This document shows positions 1-10,510 of a DNA stretch of 64,000 bases, in pieces. Source of the DNA: Plasmodiophora brassicae (lineage: Eukaryota; Endomyxa; Phytomyxea; Plasmodiophorida; Plasmodiophoridae); NCBI GenBank assembly GCA_039704465.1, contig JASFAU010000011.1:868001-932000 (forward strand), written 5' to 3'. Numbering within the stretch: the first letter of the stretch is position 1; each line of letters opens with the position of its first letter. The notes under the pieces are model-generated. The model saw only the letters and a list, made by a program, of their open reading frames with translations. It was not told the origin of the DNA and did not search any database. The translations under genes were made by a program, and so were the position numbers.

Positions 1-189
1 CGCAAAGAAGCCCATCGCTGGCAACTGCTCGTCCATTGGCGCGGGTTCTCCGACGATTATGACTCATGGGAGCCATACGCATCCTTGCGTAAGGACATTC
101 CGCAACATTTACTGCATCTGCTGCGTACCTGCGCTCACCCGGACGCGGCTGCCCTGGCACAGCGTCTCGCTCGCGAAGAGGGCGCGTAG
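1..189 (+). CDS. C-terminal end of a Ty3/gypsy pol with chromodomain (partial)
   Basis: Frame 1 is open from the window edge to TAG at 187-189. It encodes a chromodomain core: WQLLVHWRGF, then a DSWEP motif, then a leucine-rich tail. The WRGF...WEP pair is the hallmark of the chromodomain at the end of chromovirus integrases, which is thought to steer insertion to marked chromatin. It resembles the tail of element A (IRWRGFSDEESTWEP at about 13.2 kb) but is a different subfamily. The rest of the element lies left of the window. No LTR is recognisable just downstream, so the copy is probably truncated. Confidence 0.7.
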   Translation, partial: RKEAHRWQLLVHWRGFSDDYDSWEPYASLRKDIPQHLLHLLRTCAHPDAAALAQRLAREEGA

Positions 190-268
190 ACGGCATTGGA
201 CCCGTTCCTCGATGAGGAGGGTAATGTAGCGGCCTCACAATAAGGCCTTCTGAGTAGCGTAATACACT

Positions 269-631
269 TCACTTGTCTTTTTGGTGTTGTACGTCGACAT
301 CGCGTTCGTCGTCCACCTGACGCCTAGGGCTTGTCACAATCGCTTCCGGGTAGATATCCTGGCTGTGGCGATTTCGTCGATCTTCAATCAGAGCCGCATA
401 CTTCTTGTACTTCGTCAAGAATTCTGTCACACGTTTGTAGTCAGTGCTGTTCAATTGCGGGGGTGTCACAGGTGTAAAGATCGGAGTTTGCCCCTTCAGC
501 ATGTTTCCGGCAGCTCCGTTGACGTTGTCATGCCGAGCGGGTTGTTCTTCAGGCTGTTCATGTACTTCTTCCATAGCGACTGGGTCGGCCGGCTCTGCAG
601 CAGGCGCCCGTCTACGTCCCGCGCCGTTCAT
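269..631 (-). pseudogene. Fragment of a gypsy gag N-terminus
   Basis: A 120-residue reading frame contains TDYKRVTEFLTKYKKYAALI, which lines up with the gag N-terminal region of element A (QAALVKWFRQYKLYRQGM at about 3.16 kb) and with element I. The N-terminus is acidic and low in complexity, as in those gags. The frame stops after about 120 residues where gag should continue for several hundred, so this is a truncated remnant. It points opposite to the pol tail at 1-189, so the two are different insertions. The assignment rests on weak similarity. Confidence 0.4.
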
Positions 632-1252
632 CGTCGCGGTCAGGATTCAGGTTCAGGCTCACTTGTGTTCAGGGCGATCGGCTCACGCGATCAGGTTCAG
701 GTGAATTCTCCACGACACAAAAACGTTTTTGTGCTTTCGGTGCGCCGTCAGCGGTCCACACGACTGCCGACACGCTGGACGCACGCTAGACGCCTTATAA
801 GAGAACTGTTTATTCAAAGGTACAGTGGGACGATCCCATGCATACGGTCAGAGCTACTACTTTTGTAGTACAATGACCCCGAACCCCGATTATTTCAGTT
901 CGGGGCTTATTAGAAGCAAATACTGTATTTGGATCAATGGCAGCCCTCTCTATGTAGTGTCCGGACACTATAGTTATAGTTATAGTTATACAGTAGTTTA
1001 TTTGCGTTTTGCGCTTTTCCGCAGGCGCCTCGGTCTCGGTTCCGAGGACCGTAGGGTGGTTCGCAGAACGCTAGCTCACCCCGGCCTGGCAGTGCTGGGT
1101 CTCGCAGAGTGGCGACTCCGGGGCGAGTCTAAGAGCTGGACGAGCCCGAGCCCTCCAAGGTTCGTAGAATTTTGATCGCCCTCACTTTGGTTGATCCATC
1201 TACACTACTGACGACATCCACCCCCCAGTGGGAGGTGGTCACCTTTTTACAG
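632..1252. other. Noncoding stretch, probably LTR or leader remnants
   Basis: I see no supportable gene here. The stretch holds an 18-nt perfect palindrome (716-733, CACAAAAACGTTTTTGTG), a short (TTATAG)n microsatellite at about 968-990, and copy 1 of a dispersed repeat (998-1105, listed separately). Part of 632-830 is probably the 5' leader of the minus-strand gag fragment at 269-631, but no LTR boundary can be proven. Confidence 0.4.
998..1105 (+). repeat. Dispersed repeat, copy 1
   Basis: The segment shares an ordered set of blocks with the reverse complement of 49274-49389: a GCGCTTTT block, GCAGGCGCCTCGGTCTCG, a CCGAGGA block, GCAGAACGC and CCCGGCCTGGC. Both copies can fold a short hairpin, CCTCGG - 8-nt loop - CCGAGG, with a different loop in each. 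Similarity by eye is roughly three quarters. It may be a SINE or an LTR fragment; no coding role is implied. Confidence 0.45.
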
Positions 1253-1559
1253 GCGCCTTTTCACCTTCCACCTGCTCAAACGACCCCCTAATACAGTCCT
1301 AAACGACGTTGGAATCGTTGACCGCTGTGTCGGTCTGTTGCTGCACCAGGGCCTTCCGCAAGAATGCTTTTGCTTCCTGGAAGTGCTGCGAAGTGAAATA
1401 GCGCTCCAGTACCCGATGTTCGACAACTTAACGCTGCCCACTAAGATCGACTTGGCGCGTCACGTCGGCAATTGGATCCGGCGGCATCTAGCACGGCAAG
1501 GACGCTCCTGTCGAACGGCAAGGGACGATGGTATTGTCACAGAAAATTCTAAACTGTGA
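1253..1559 (+). other. Possible exon fragment of unknown protein
   Basis: A reading frame of about 100 codons runs to TGA at 1557-1559. It is preceded by TTTTTACAG (1244-1252), which looks like a splice acceptor. The peptide (for example VGLLLHQGLPQECFCFLEVL) has ordinary amphipathic composition rather than the arginine-rich look of shadow frames. No start codon, upstream exon or family is recognised. It could be a remnant of a transposase or a host gene cut by the neighbouring insertions. Confidence 0.25.
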
Positions 1560-1618
1560 ATTGTGAATACAATACGCGTATCCATTCGTTTCAGGAGTCT
1601 TGGAAATACATGGCATCC

Positions 1619-2219
1619 GTACCACCACGGGAAGATGAATTTGCATGACGGGGACGAAATTTTTGCATGGCGGGGACATCAATTTTACATGACGGGGAAC
1701 AAATTGAAGGATGGCGGGGAACACAACGAATGGATGGCGGGGAAGAAATGCGTGGATGAGTGGCCCAAAATAAATGGATCGGCTCAATGCAGTCGGGACG
1801 GACGAGCGGGCCGCCTCATTGTGTACCTACCGTACCGTTGCAGGACGACGTCACCAGAACAATGGCAGGGATACAACCGATAACGGTAAGCGGATACCGT
1901 ACAGTATCGCCGACGTACCTACCGTACCGAATTCTGACTTCATATCCCACGGTAGGTAGGAGGGTTGCAATCGTCGCAGACGTCCGCGCGTAGGCGAGTC
2001 GGTCGTCCTGCGATGAACCCGGAGCAGATTCCTCGTTTGGACCCAATGTTCGCTGAGCCGCCGCCACGCGTACGCACCTAACGCTCCAGCAATCGGTTCC
2101 AGAGAGACAAAATACATGCATCACGATCCATTTTTTTTGTGCTCGTCATCCTTCAGTTTGTTCCCCGTCATGCAAAAATTATGTCCCCGTCGTGCAAATT
2201 CATCTTCCCGTGGTGGTAC
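1619..2219. mobile_element. MITE-like inverted-repeat element (about 600 bp)
   Basis: The ends GTACCACCACGGGAAGATGA (1619-1638) and its reverse complement (ending 2219) form terminal inverted repeats. Similarity extends about 100 bp inward, with one internal gap, through TTTGCA(T/C)GACGGGGAC and CATGACGGGGAACAAA blocks. The interior has no convincing gene. This is the architecture of a non-autonomous DNA transposon. I could not find a clear target-site duplication: the flanks CATCC and ACACA do not match. Confidence 0.6.
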
Positions 2220-2401
2220 ACACAATGTATTGTAGTCGGATACAGCACAAGTATTATTTTAGCCCATACATTATCGATATAGTTGTCAGCGATCGGATGT
2301 CCAGCGACGTATTACGCAGTGCACTCGGAGTACAAATATACATGTCGAGGATGTACTGCGCAGCGCAGTCGGAATGCAGTTATATAGGGCTTCAATCTAC
2401 T

Positions 2402-2744
2402 TGTATCATACGTACAGCATAGCAGCACCTATGATGTTGTTCACGGTCATAACCCCTGTCCCGACACGGCCCGCCAACATTGCCGATCCGTTCCGGACCA
2501 GCACAGTCAGCTGTCCCGCCAGACCAGTCGTGTGTGTCCCAGAATAGACCGCGGACTTCCGGAGACCGTCACGGACTCCGGAGACGCAGTGGAGGGCGTG
2601 AGGCCAGACGGCCCGAAATAAACCAGACAGACAATAGTCACCAGACAGGCAATCAGCAGTCAGACGACAGGCTGCTTGTCATAGACCGAGGGGCTAGGAG
2701 CGAGCTTCTCAACGAGTACGTCTCGAAGCTTGAAGGACGTCACA
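2402..2744 (+). repeat. 5' LTR of element A
   Basis: This 343-bp direct repeat has TG...CA ends and matches 13774-14116. It contains AATAAA in its second half, a probable poly(A) signal. The sequence just inside, GTGATCACT, is shared with the leader of the related element I and marks the primer-binding region; I did not match it to a particular tRNA. Confidence 0.93.
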
Positions 2745-2916
2745 GTGATCACTACCGGCGGAACCAAGAAGAGAGACGCCCGTGAGTCACGTTCCAGACG
2801 GCACGACGCGACGCAGTCTCGGAAGCAGGAAGGCGGCCAGCGTGTCCATTCTGCAATACGACCAAGATCAGACACAGCGAGTGCACACACGAAGCCCACA
2901 GATCACCGAGAAGAGC

Positions 2917-4599
2917 ATGTCCGTCAACATGAACGCCGGTCTGGAGCAGTCGAGGGAGAAGGCAGAACGCGAGGCGGTATCATTTGTGGAAGAGAGCGCG
3001 TCTAGCATGGACAGCCATGATGACAGCACGCAGCAGCCTCAGAGACCGCAGTCGCAGCCAAGCGCATCGACAAGGACGAAGATGGTCCAACTGAGGAACC
3101 TCGTGCAGAAGGACGAGGACAACAAAAAGCCAAAGCTAACGTCGGCAGGGCAAGCCGCCCTCGTCAAGTGGTTCCGGCAGTACAAGCTGTACCGGCAAGG
3201 TATGAGCGAGTCGGGGCTGAACGACGTCGAGGCGAAAGTGCGAACGATGGTAGATGAGCACCTGCTGGCTTCGCTCATGACGCTGGACGGGGTGGACGAA
3301 GTCTACACGACTGACAACATCCCGGACGACGTGCTGCTGGATATGCTCGAACGTCGCATGACAACGACAACACAGAAGAGTGGTGTGAAGTTTGTCGACA
3401 CGTTCAGAGACATGCGGATGAAGAAGAGCATCCCAGAAGCGGCAGCACGGGTGGCAGACTACGGCGCGCAGTTCGCGAGACTTGCGAAAGAGCACGCCTG
3501 CCACCACATGTTCGAAGGTGTACAGGGCCAAAAGCTCAAGGTCAAGTTGCTGCTACGCGGCATATGGCCAGACGAGCTTAGGGAGGCCGTCACCGAAATC
3601 ACGGAGACCAGCATAAAGGAGCTGAGAACCGACTCTCGCCAGCTGCTAAAACTGGTTGAAGAGAAGGCCGTGATGTTCGACGAAATCCGGCACTATCAGA
3701 AGATGGTGGCCGCGAAGGAGGCAAAGAGGACCAAACAGTCCAAGAAGGACGAGACGGTCCCACCGCTCAAGAAGGAGAGCGGAGGCAAGAGGCGTTTGAA
3801 GACCGACGCCAGTGCCAACCCGGAAGGCCCGGAACAGCATGCCGACCCCAAGAGGCATAAGTCAGACAGCGCGGAACGCAAACCCAAATGCTGGTTCTGC
3901 AACGGGCCGCACACGCTTAGGGACTGCTTGAAGGCAACTGATGAACAGAAGAAGAATGCCTTCGAGAAGATGAAATCCAAGCGATCAAATAAATCCCAGA
4001 AGAATGCCGGCTACACTGACAGTGCGCCATGCAAGGGCGAGCACCCAATGGAAGGCAGTAGGGAATGGAGTCGCGAGTGCGCTGGGGATGCAGAAGAAGC
4101 CGCCGAACACCCAACACCTAGCATGCAAGAGGTGAGGGGCGAGCAAGCTGCAAACGCAGAAAGAGGCACGAGCACAGAGAACTCCCAAGTCTGCAAGTTA
4201 AGACAACTTGCAGCAGACATTGAGGCTGGATATGCACAGGGCGCCAACAACCAGATCAATGTCACGCTATCAGCGCTGGATGAGCCGCGGCCAGCCATAC
4301 TAGACAGTGGGGCTGACAGAACACTGATACCAATGGCAATAGCCAAGAGGCTATGCAGGATGCATCCAAACACCACAATGACAGCACTGGAGAAACCAGT
4401 AAAGTTGATTCTGGCGGATAGCGAGGAAGCAGTGGGACAGGCCACCCACGAGATCCAAGTGGACATCCTCTTGCATACTGTAGACCGGACCGCCCAACTA
4501 GGCCACGAGAGTAGTTGGGCGGTCCGGTCTACAATACGCGTGCTGGGGAGCTGCAGATCCGCAAGCACACATGTCTCGTATGGGACGTGGAGTATGTGA
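2917..4599 (+). CDS. Element A gag and start of protease (frame broken by hairpin insert)
   Basis: This encodes the particle structural protein followed by the retropepsin domain. The ATG at 2917 is the first in frame; upstream in-frame codons lack ATG. Residues about 45-300 are the gag capsid-like region. A zinc knuckle of form CX2CX3HX4C (CWFCNGPHTLRDC) lies near residue 325, and the protease motif ILDSGADRTL near residue 463. The frame leaves the protease at the hairpin insert (4478-4533) and stops at 4597-4599 after an out-of-frame tail. The related element I reads through the same position without an insert, so A originally had one continuous gag-pol frame. The last part (from 4477) is not native sequence. 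Confidence 0.85.
   Translation: MSVNMNAGLEQSREKAEREAVSFVEESASSMDSHDDSTQQPQRPQSQPSASTRTKMVQLRNLVQKDEDNKKPKLTSAGQAALVKWFRQYKLYRQGMSESGLNDVEAKVRTMVDEHLLASLMTLDGVDEVYTTDNIPDDVLLDMLERRMTTTTQKSGVKFVDTFRDMRMKKSIPEAAARVADYGAQFARLAKEHACHHMFEGVQGQKLKVKLLLRGIWPDELREAVTEITETSIKELRTDSRQLLKLVEEKAVMFDEIRHYQKMVAAKEAKRTKQSKKDETVPPLKKESGGKRRLKTDASANPEGPEQHADPKRHKSDSAERKPKCWFCNGPHTLRDCLKATDEQKKNAFEKMKSKRSNKSQKNAGYTDSAPCKGEHPMEGSREWSRECAGDAEEAAEHPTPSMQEVRGEQAANAERGTSTENSQVCKLRQLAADIEAGYAQGANNQINVTLSALDEPRPAILDSGADRTLIPMAIAKRLCRMHPNTTMTALEKPVKLILADSEEAVGQATHEIQVDILLHTVDRTAQLGHESSWAVRSTIRVLGSCRSASTHVSYGTWSM
4478..4533. mobile_element. 56-bp foldback hairpin inserted in protease gene
   Basis: Two perfect 22-nt inverted arms (4479-4500 and 4512-4533) flank an 11-nt loop. 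The insert is bordered by ATA on both sides (4475-4477 and 4534-4536), which looks like a 3-bp target duplication. Removing 59 nt (insert plus one ATA) restores CAT-ACG-CGT, matching the QTRAG segment of related element I. The insert shifts the frame by 2. No coding capacity. It could be a minimal MITE or foldback element. Confidence 0.75.
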
Positions 4600-6893
4600 A
4601 GGAAATCTACCTGGGTCAAGATCTCCTAGAAGAACTAGGCATAGACCCGAGAACGGCGTTAGAATACCTGATTGCAAGTATGAATCGAGACTCGTCATGC
4701 GGTGACGGCGATGAGTACATATTGGATCAGGATGAGGACGATGTCGCCATTGGCGAAGATGTCCCAAATGACATTCGAGAGGGCATAGACAACGCAATCG
4801 CTCGAGCAATGACACAGGGGTTGCCACGCAAATGGAAGAGAAGACTCCGAAGGTTGGCCTTCAAGAGATGGAATGTCTGGAGAACGAAGCTGGGACCAGA
4901 TCCGCCAGCCAAGGTCACACCTTGTCGAACACGGTTAAGACAGGGAGCACGACCGTACCGTTGTAAGGCGCGGAGGTACAGCAAGGAACAAAGTGAGTTC
5001 CTGGCACAGTTCGTATCACTGTTGAAGAAATATGGGTTAGTGTACGAAAACCACAATAGTGAGTGGGCCTCACCAGTGGTGGTTGTTCGAAAACCCGGCA
5101 ACAGAGGATGGCGAATGTGTGTTGATCTAAGAGAGGTCAACAAGTTGTGTGAAGCAACCGCATGGCCAATGCCATTCCTGGAAGCCATTGTACAACACTT
5201 GGCAGGGTCCAAGTACTGGTTTTCCTTGGATGCATTCAAGGGCTTTTGGCTGATGCCGCTAGCAAAGGAATGTCAGGAAATGTTCTCGTTCGCAACGGAC
5301 AGAGGAGTATTCACACCCACCAGAACAATCCAAGGAGGGTTGAATTCATCGCCACAATTTCAGGCCAGGATGGCAGAGATATTCGGTGAACTACTGATGA
5401 AGGCACTCATCATCTGGATAGACGACATTCTGGGGCATGCCGAAACTGAACAAGAATGGTTCAGAGTGTTAGACAACACACTGCGGTTGGCAGAGAAACA
5501 CAATCTGAAGTTCAACCTGGATAAATGTGACTTCTTCTTGAGGAAGGTGAAATTCGCTGGACGCATTTTCACGCCAGAAGGGGTATCCCACGATCCAGAA
5601 CGAATCAGAATGCTCCAGCAGATGCAGAGTCCCAAAACTGCAAGAGATTTGCAGCAATTCCTATATGCAGTGCAGTGGATGAGTAAGTCAATACCGGAAT
5701 ATAGTCGGATTGTCTCACCCCTGCAAGACATCTATGAGAAATCCATGAAGGATCAGCCAAGAAGGACCAAATCAGTCGCTGGGGGAGTTAGACTGAAGAG
5801 GCATGGCTGGAATGATCTGCATGACAAAGCATTCGAAGAGCTGAAGGAATTGATTGGGAGAAACACTCAGCTGGCATATCCCAGAGAGGATATGATTCAG
5901 TGCGTGTTTGCAGACGCCAGTAAGTTCCACAGAGCGGGAATGGTAACGCAAATCCCATTGGAAGATAAGGACCAACCAGTGTGGGAAGCCAACCACCAAC
6001 CACTAGGATTCACAGGACACAAATTCACAGGCTCAGAGTTGAACTGGTCTACACCAGACAAAGAAGCCAGTGCCCTGTTGGACGTGGTAGAAAAACTGGA
6101 CTATCTCCTACAAACGGGAAAACCATTCAGACTGTACACAGACCACAGGAACCTCATGCACATATATAACCCACAGAAATGCACACAACCAGCAGCAGAG
6201 CGGTTGGAACGCTGGGGAATGAAGCTGAGGAAGTACAAGTTCACGATTGAACATATTCCTGGGGAGAAGAATGTGTGGACGGATTTGCAGACACGATGGG
6301 GAGTGGACAATGGTCTCAGAAGAGATGCTGATTTGGAAACCCAAATCGACACCGGACAAGTAAAGTACGAGGACGCCACAAACGTCTTCCGAATACTTCG
6401 AATTCGAAGTGATGAGGATCGCTCCAGTGATCCGGAAGCTTCGAATGGGGACGTGGGGAATGAGGATCGAGTGAGTTATCCGGAAACCCATCAACGCGGT
6501 GTACCCAACAATAGTGGGCGGGAGAATGAGGATCAAGTGAGTTATCCGGAAATCCACAACCGCTGGGGGCAACTCGCTGACAAATTCCGAGTCCAACCCA
6601 TGCTAGGAAAGAAGCTTGTTTGGCCAACTGAGGAAGAAATCAGAGAGAGGCAATCAAAGTTCATGACGAACAACAAGCAAAACGACCTGAAGAAGAGCGA
6701 CGCAGGCCTGCTAGTCAACAGCAGAGGCCAAATAGTCATCCCGTCAGAAGATGTGGAGCTCAGGATCAGGCTAACAGTCATTGCGCACGCTGCAGGCTTC
6801 GCGCATCGCAGCATCAATGACATGACACAACTTCTAAGGAAGAAGTTCATTTGGAATGGCATATCAGGGGACATTAAGCGCATAGCCAGAGGC
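4536..6893 (+). CDS. Element A pol, first part: protease end, RT, RNase H, integrase N-terminus
   Basis: The frame resumes at TRAGELQIRKH, the protease C-terminal half. RT follows, with FSLDAFKGFW and the catalytic WIDDIL (in place of the usual YxDD) near 5414. RNase H comes next, with FADAS and LYTDHRNLMHIY. The first histidines of the integrase zinc domain (HAAGFAHRS) lie near 6785. The frame is interrupted by copia B at 6894, whose LTR supplies the TGA at 6894-6896. The missing part continues at 12134 in the same reading frame after the 5-bp duplication is taken into account. A host-cell particle or nucleus location is presumed from the family. Confidence 0.9.
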
Positions 6894-7077
6894 TGAGAAG
6901 GACAATAATGAAGTGGATGTATTACGTACGGCGTGTGCGGCGGACGTTACAGTGGCGACGTAGTCGCCGACGGTGTAACGGTTGCCAACGCCGGCGGGCA
7001 CGGAGTCGCGGAGTGCGTGACGGCGTTCACGTGCTGCAGGCATGTGCTGCTGGTCGTAGTGGATACGTTGTTCGACA
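6894..7077 (-). repeat. 3' LTR of copia B
   Basis: This 184-bp LTR reads TGTCGAAC...TTCTCA on the minus strand. A polypurine tract (GGAGGGGG) lies just inside at 7078-7090. Confidence 0.95.
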
Positions 7078-10000
7078 CGCCCCCTCCAGCAGCACACGGC
7101 CTGGGACTTGTGTCGATGATGCCGGCCAGGAGCAGGTTCGCATGATACGAGGTGCTGAGAGCGGGCTTCGTGAGGTAGTCTGCAGCCATCTCGGCGGACG
7201 GGCACTTGTGGACCACGATCAAACTGGCCTCGACGGCCTCCCGGGTGTAGTGAAACTGCACCTCGATGTCCTTCGTGCGATCATCCATCCGACGATAGCC
7301 AGACCAGGCCTTCGCGCCTTGATTGTCCTCGTATACGATCGTCGGACTGGAGCGTGCGAAGCCGATTTCGGTCAGGAATGACCGGATCCAGGCCAGCTGG
7401 CGGGTAACAGCACACAGCGACTTGATCTCTGCATGTGTGGACGATAAGCTAACTTTGACTGCGCCCAGGTCTTGGCGACGTGACTGCCAGTGCACGGGGC
7501 CGCCAGCCAGCAGGATGATGTGGCCGGAGCGCGACCGTCGCGTGTCAGGGTCGGATGCCCAATCAGCGTCGGCGTATGCGATCAGACGATCTTCGGGCTG
7601 GCGTTCGTATCGGATGCCGTGCGTCATGGTGCCGGCGAGGTACTTAAGAACGCGTTGCCCCGCACGCCAATGCTGGATGCCGGTTCGAGGAGAATTGGGC
7701 CAGTACATTCGTTATGTACGCGATGTCGGGACGGCATCGATGGGCGAGCCATGTCAGGCAGCCAATAAGTTTGAGGTACGGCTTGGTCGCCATTTCGTCA
7801 CGGTCGAGGTCGCTTTGTGGACTCATTGTCGTTGATAGGTGAACGCCAGGCTGGTGCGGCGTGTCGACCGGATGACAATGCGACATGTTGAAGTCGCTCA
7901 ACACCTTCTCGATGTACTCGGCTTGGTCAAGGGTGATGGCGCCGGTGCCAGGTTCGCGTCGGATGCGCATGCCAAGCAGGGTCGACGGTTCACCTTGATC
8001 GGTGATCTCGGCCATCGTGGAGAGCTTCTCGAGAACGGATTCCGCGAACGGGACGTCATTGTACGCCAGCAGACCGTCGTCGGTGTGCACCGACATGATC
8101 ATGAACTTTCCATCGCGATCGTACCGGAAGACGCAGGGGTCCGCGATGATCGATTCGAATCCGAGTGATAACAGCATCTCCCGAAGCGTCTTGTACCAAC
8201 GTTCGGCGCCTTGTTTCGTTCCATAAAGGGCCTTTTGCAGTTGACGAACTCGGTACGGGACGTGATGATCGGTGAAGCCATCCGGCTGACGAATGTAAAC
8301 ATCATGGAGCATGTCGGCGTTCAGGTATGCGGCCACCCAGTCGACCTGGCGAAGATGCAGGCCGTGCTGCGCCGCGAGCGCTAGGATAACGAGGAACGCA
8401 GTGGCACGGGCGGTCGGCGCGAACGTATCGTCGAAGTCGATGCCGGGGCGTTGTCGGAAGCCCTGAGCACAGAGTCGGGCGGTGAACTTGCGCGCGGATG
8501 CCACCGTTGCCACTGAGCGAGGACTTCACTCGGAACACCCACTTGGCGCCAACAGCGATCTTACTTTTCGGCAGGTCGATTAGCGGGCCGAACGTGTCCT
8601 TGGCGTCCAGTGTTGCCATCTGGGTGACGGCGGCGTCCCACCAGTGGCCAGCGAAAGGTGATGAGAGGGCATCGGCCATTGAGTTGGGTACGGGAATGTC
8701 GGTCGCTTTCAGCTTCGACAGGTCGGGTCGTGGTAGACGGGCTGGGTCGATCGGGGCGGATACCTTGGCTCGACATGCCTTGGCAGCTGCGCCGCGACAT
8801 GTCGGACGGTTGGACCTGATGGCCTGATCGATCAGACGGCGCTCCTCAACCTGCTGCCAATGCCGGATCAGTCGGCGGGAGCGACGAGGAGGGCGCTGTG
8901 TCGGGAACGTTAGGGTCGGATTCTGGAACCAGGCGTCGACCGTCGAGGACCACCGTGTCGACGAACGATTGGCCGCCTCCGGCGCCTTCCACCATTCACC
9001 AGGCGGTTGACGACGACGATTCGATCGGCGAGGGCGTGGCACGTCGATGACATTGTGGTCAACGATATCAGCAGCATCGGAATTGTCGTGGACGTCGGGG
9101 TCGGCAGCTTCGTTGGGAGAGTCGTTGCTGGACGCCGAACCTTCGTAGTCGGGATCATCTTCAGCGTCATCATCATCTTCGTCGGTGGATACGTCATCAG
9201 GAGACGGTGAGCGCGACGGTCGGACGATCTCGGAAGGCGATGACGCAGCGGCAGGTGACGGAGGCTCGGGAGGGGATGCTGCGAGAGAGGATGCTGACGT
9301 CGATGGTAGAGGTGCCATGACGGCGTCGGAAGAGACGGGCGTCGGGACGATCGTGTCAACGTTCGGCGCAGAGCTCGACTCGGGACTGGACGGTGGCGCT
9401 GATGATGAACTAGCAGGGCTGGATCTTCCAAAGCCGAATGTGAACGAGGTCTCCAGGAACTCGGCAGTCGTGCTCTCGAACGTGTCTTCCCGGTCCACGT
9501 CGTAGAACCGCCAAGCCTTCATGCCGGGCGTGAAACCGATAAACACAGCGCGAACACGACGAGGCTCCAACTTGCTCGGCTTCTTCGTGGCTGGATGCGG
9601 TCGCATGGCATATATAGGCATCGCAACCGTAGACACGAAGGGCCGAGATGTTAGGTAGGGCGCGACGAGCAGCCTCGAACGATGTGCGACGCCCGGGAAG
9701 GACTGATCTCGGGTGGATGTTGTACAGTATCGCAGAGTAGGACAGCGACCAGGGCCACGTGGAGTCAGGCATGCGAGAGTGGCACCGGATTGAGCTTTCG
9801 ATACCGCAGAGCGTGTGGTTGACGCTTTCAGCGCGGCCGTTCTGCTCGGGCGTGTACGGGACAGATTTGCGGTGCAGGATGCCGGACTCGTTGTAGAACA
9901 GGACGCACGCCTTGAGTTGTACTCGCCGCCACCGTCGGTCTGGAACGTCCGGATACCACGTCCTTCCTGGTTGCGAAGACGCGCGTCATAGTGCTTGATG

Positions 10001-10510
10001 ACGTCGAGCGCCTCCGATTTGCGACGTAGCAGATAGACGGACAGGTACCGAGAGGAATCGTCCAGCATGGTCTGGTAGTACTCAAAGCCGCCGACACCGA
10101 CGACAGGCCACCGTCCGGACAGATCGCTATGGACGAGATCGCCAACACGACGCGCGCGCGACGTACTGGGAGGGAATGATGACCGTTTGCCCTTGGCGAG
10201 TAAACATGCAGCGCATGGACATCGATCTTGCGGCCTCGGGATTGGCCCGTCGAACTTCATGCCACGACAACGTTTGTGCAGGATGCGCAGGTTGCCGTAA
10301 CCCAGGTGGCCGGTTCGAGCGTGCCAGACAGCTGGAGCTGCGGCGGTGACCTTAGCGACGCGGCATGAGACGCTGGATGCGATCAAGGAGCAGACTCGGG
10401 CAGAGTGAAGTGTGCCGGGCGCGGAGGTTGGAGCGGATAATGGAATCCGGTACAGGTTATCGTGTCCTCGTTGACTGACGGCCACTGGCTGACCGACGGG
10501 CGCCGTCCAG
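7078..10510 (-). pseudogene. Copia B pol: integrase, RT, RNase H (frameshifted)
   Basis: The segments read in order: a zinc-domain integrase start (WHARTGHLGYGN), integrase core, a long acidic Ser/Pro linker (DEDDDDAEDDPDYEG), RT (YGTKQGAERWYK, and the catalytic SVHTDDGLLAY in place of YVDD), and RNase H (AYADADWASD, YEDNQGAKA). Four small indels relative to copies A and C split it into at least three frames. The first codons overlap the end of gag-protease in another frame (4-G run at 10515-10518). None of this copy's pol can be made as one protein. Confidence 0.85.

Noticed and set aside
1..189. Chromodomain at the left edge as part of a host chromatin gene
   Set aside because: The HWRGF...SWEP layout at the end of an open frame and the surrounding retroelement debris fit a gypsy integrase tail better.
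2745..2780. Self-priming PBS in element A
   Set aside because: GTGATCACT after the LTR is shared with element I, but I found no 9-nt or longer complement within the 343-bp LTR, so the self-priming claim is limited to D, E1, E2 and F.
6933..7145. Frames inside copia LTRs (start MCGGRYSGDVV) repeated at several places
   Set aside because: They lie in LTR sequence and recur only because the LTR recurs; no conservation independent of the LTR.
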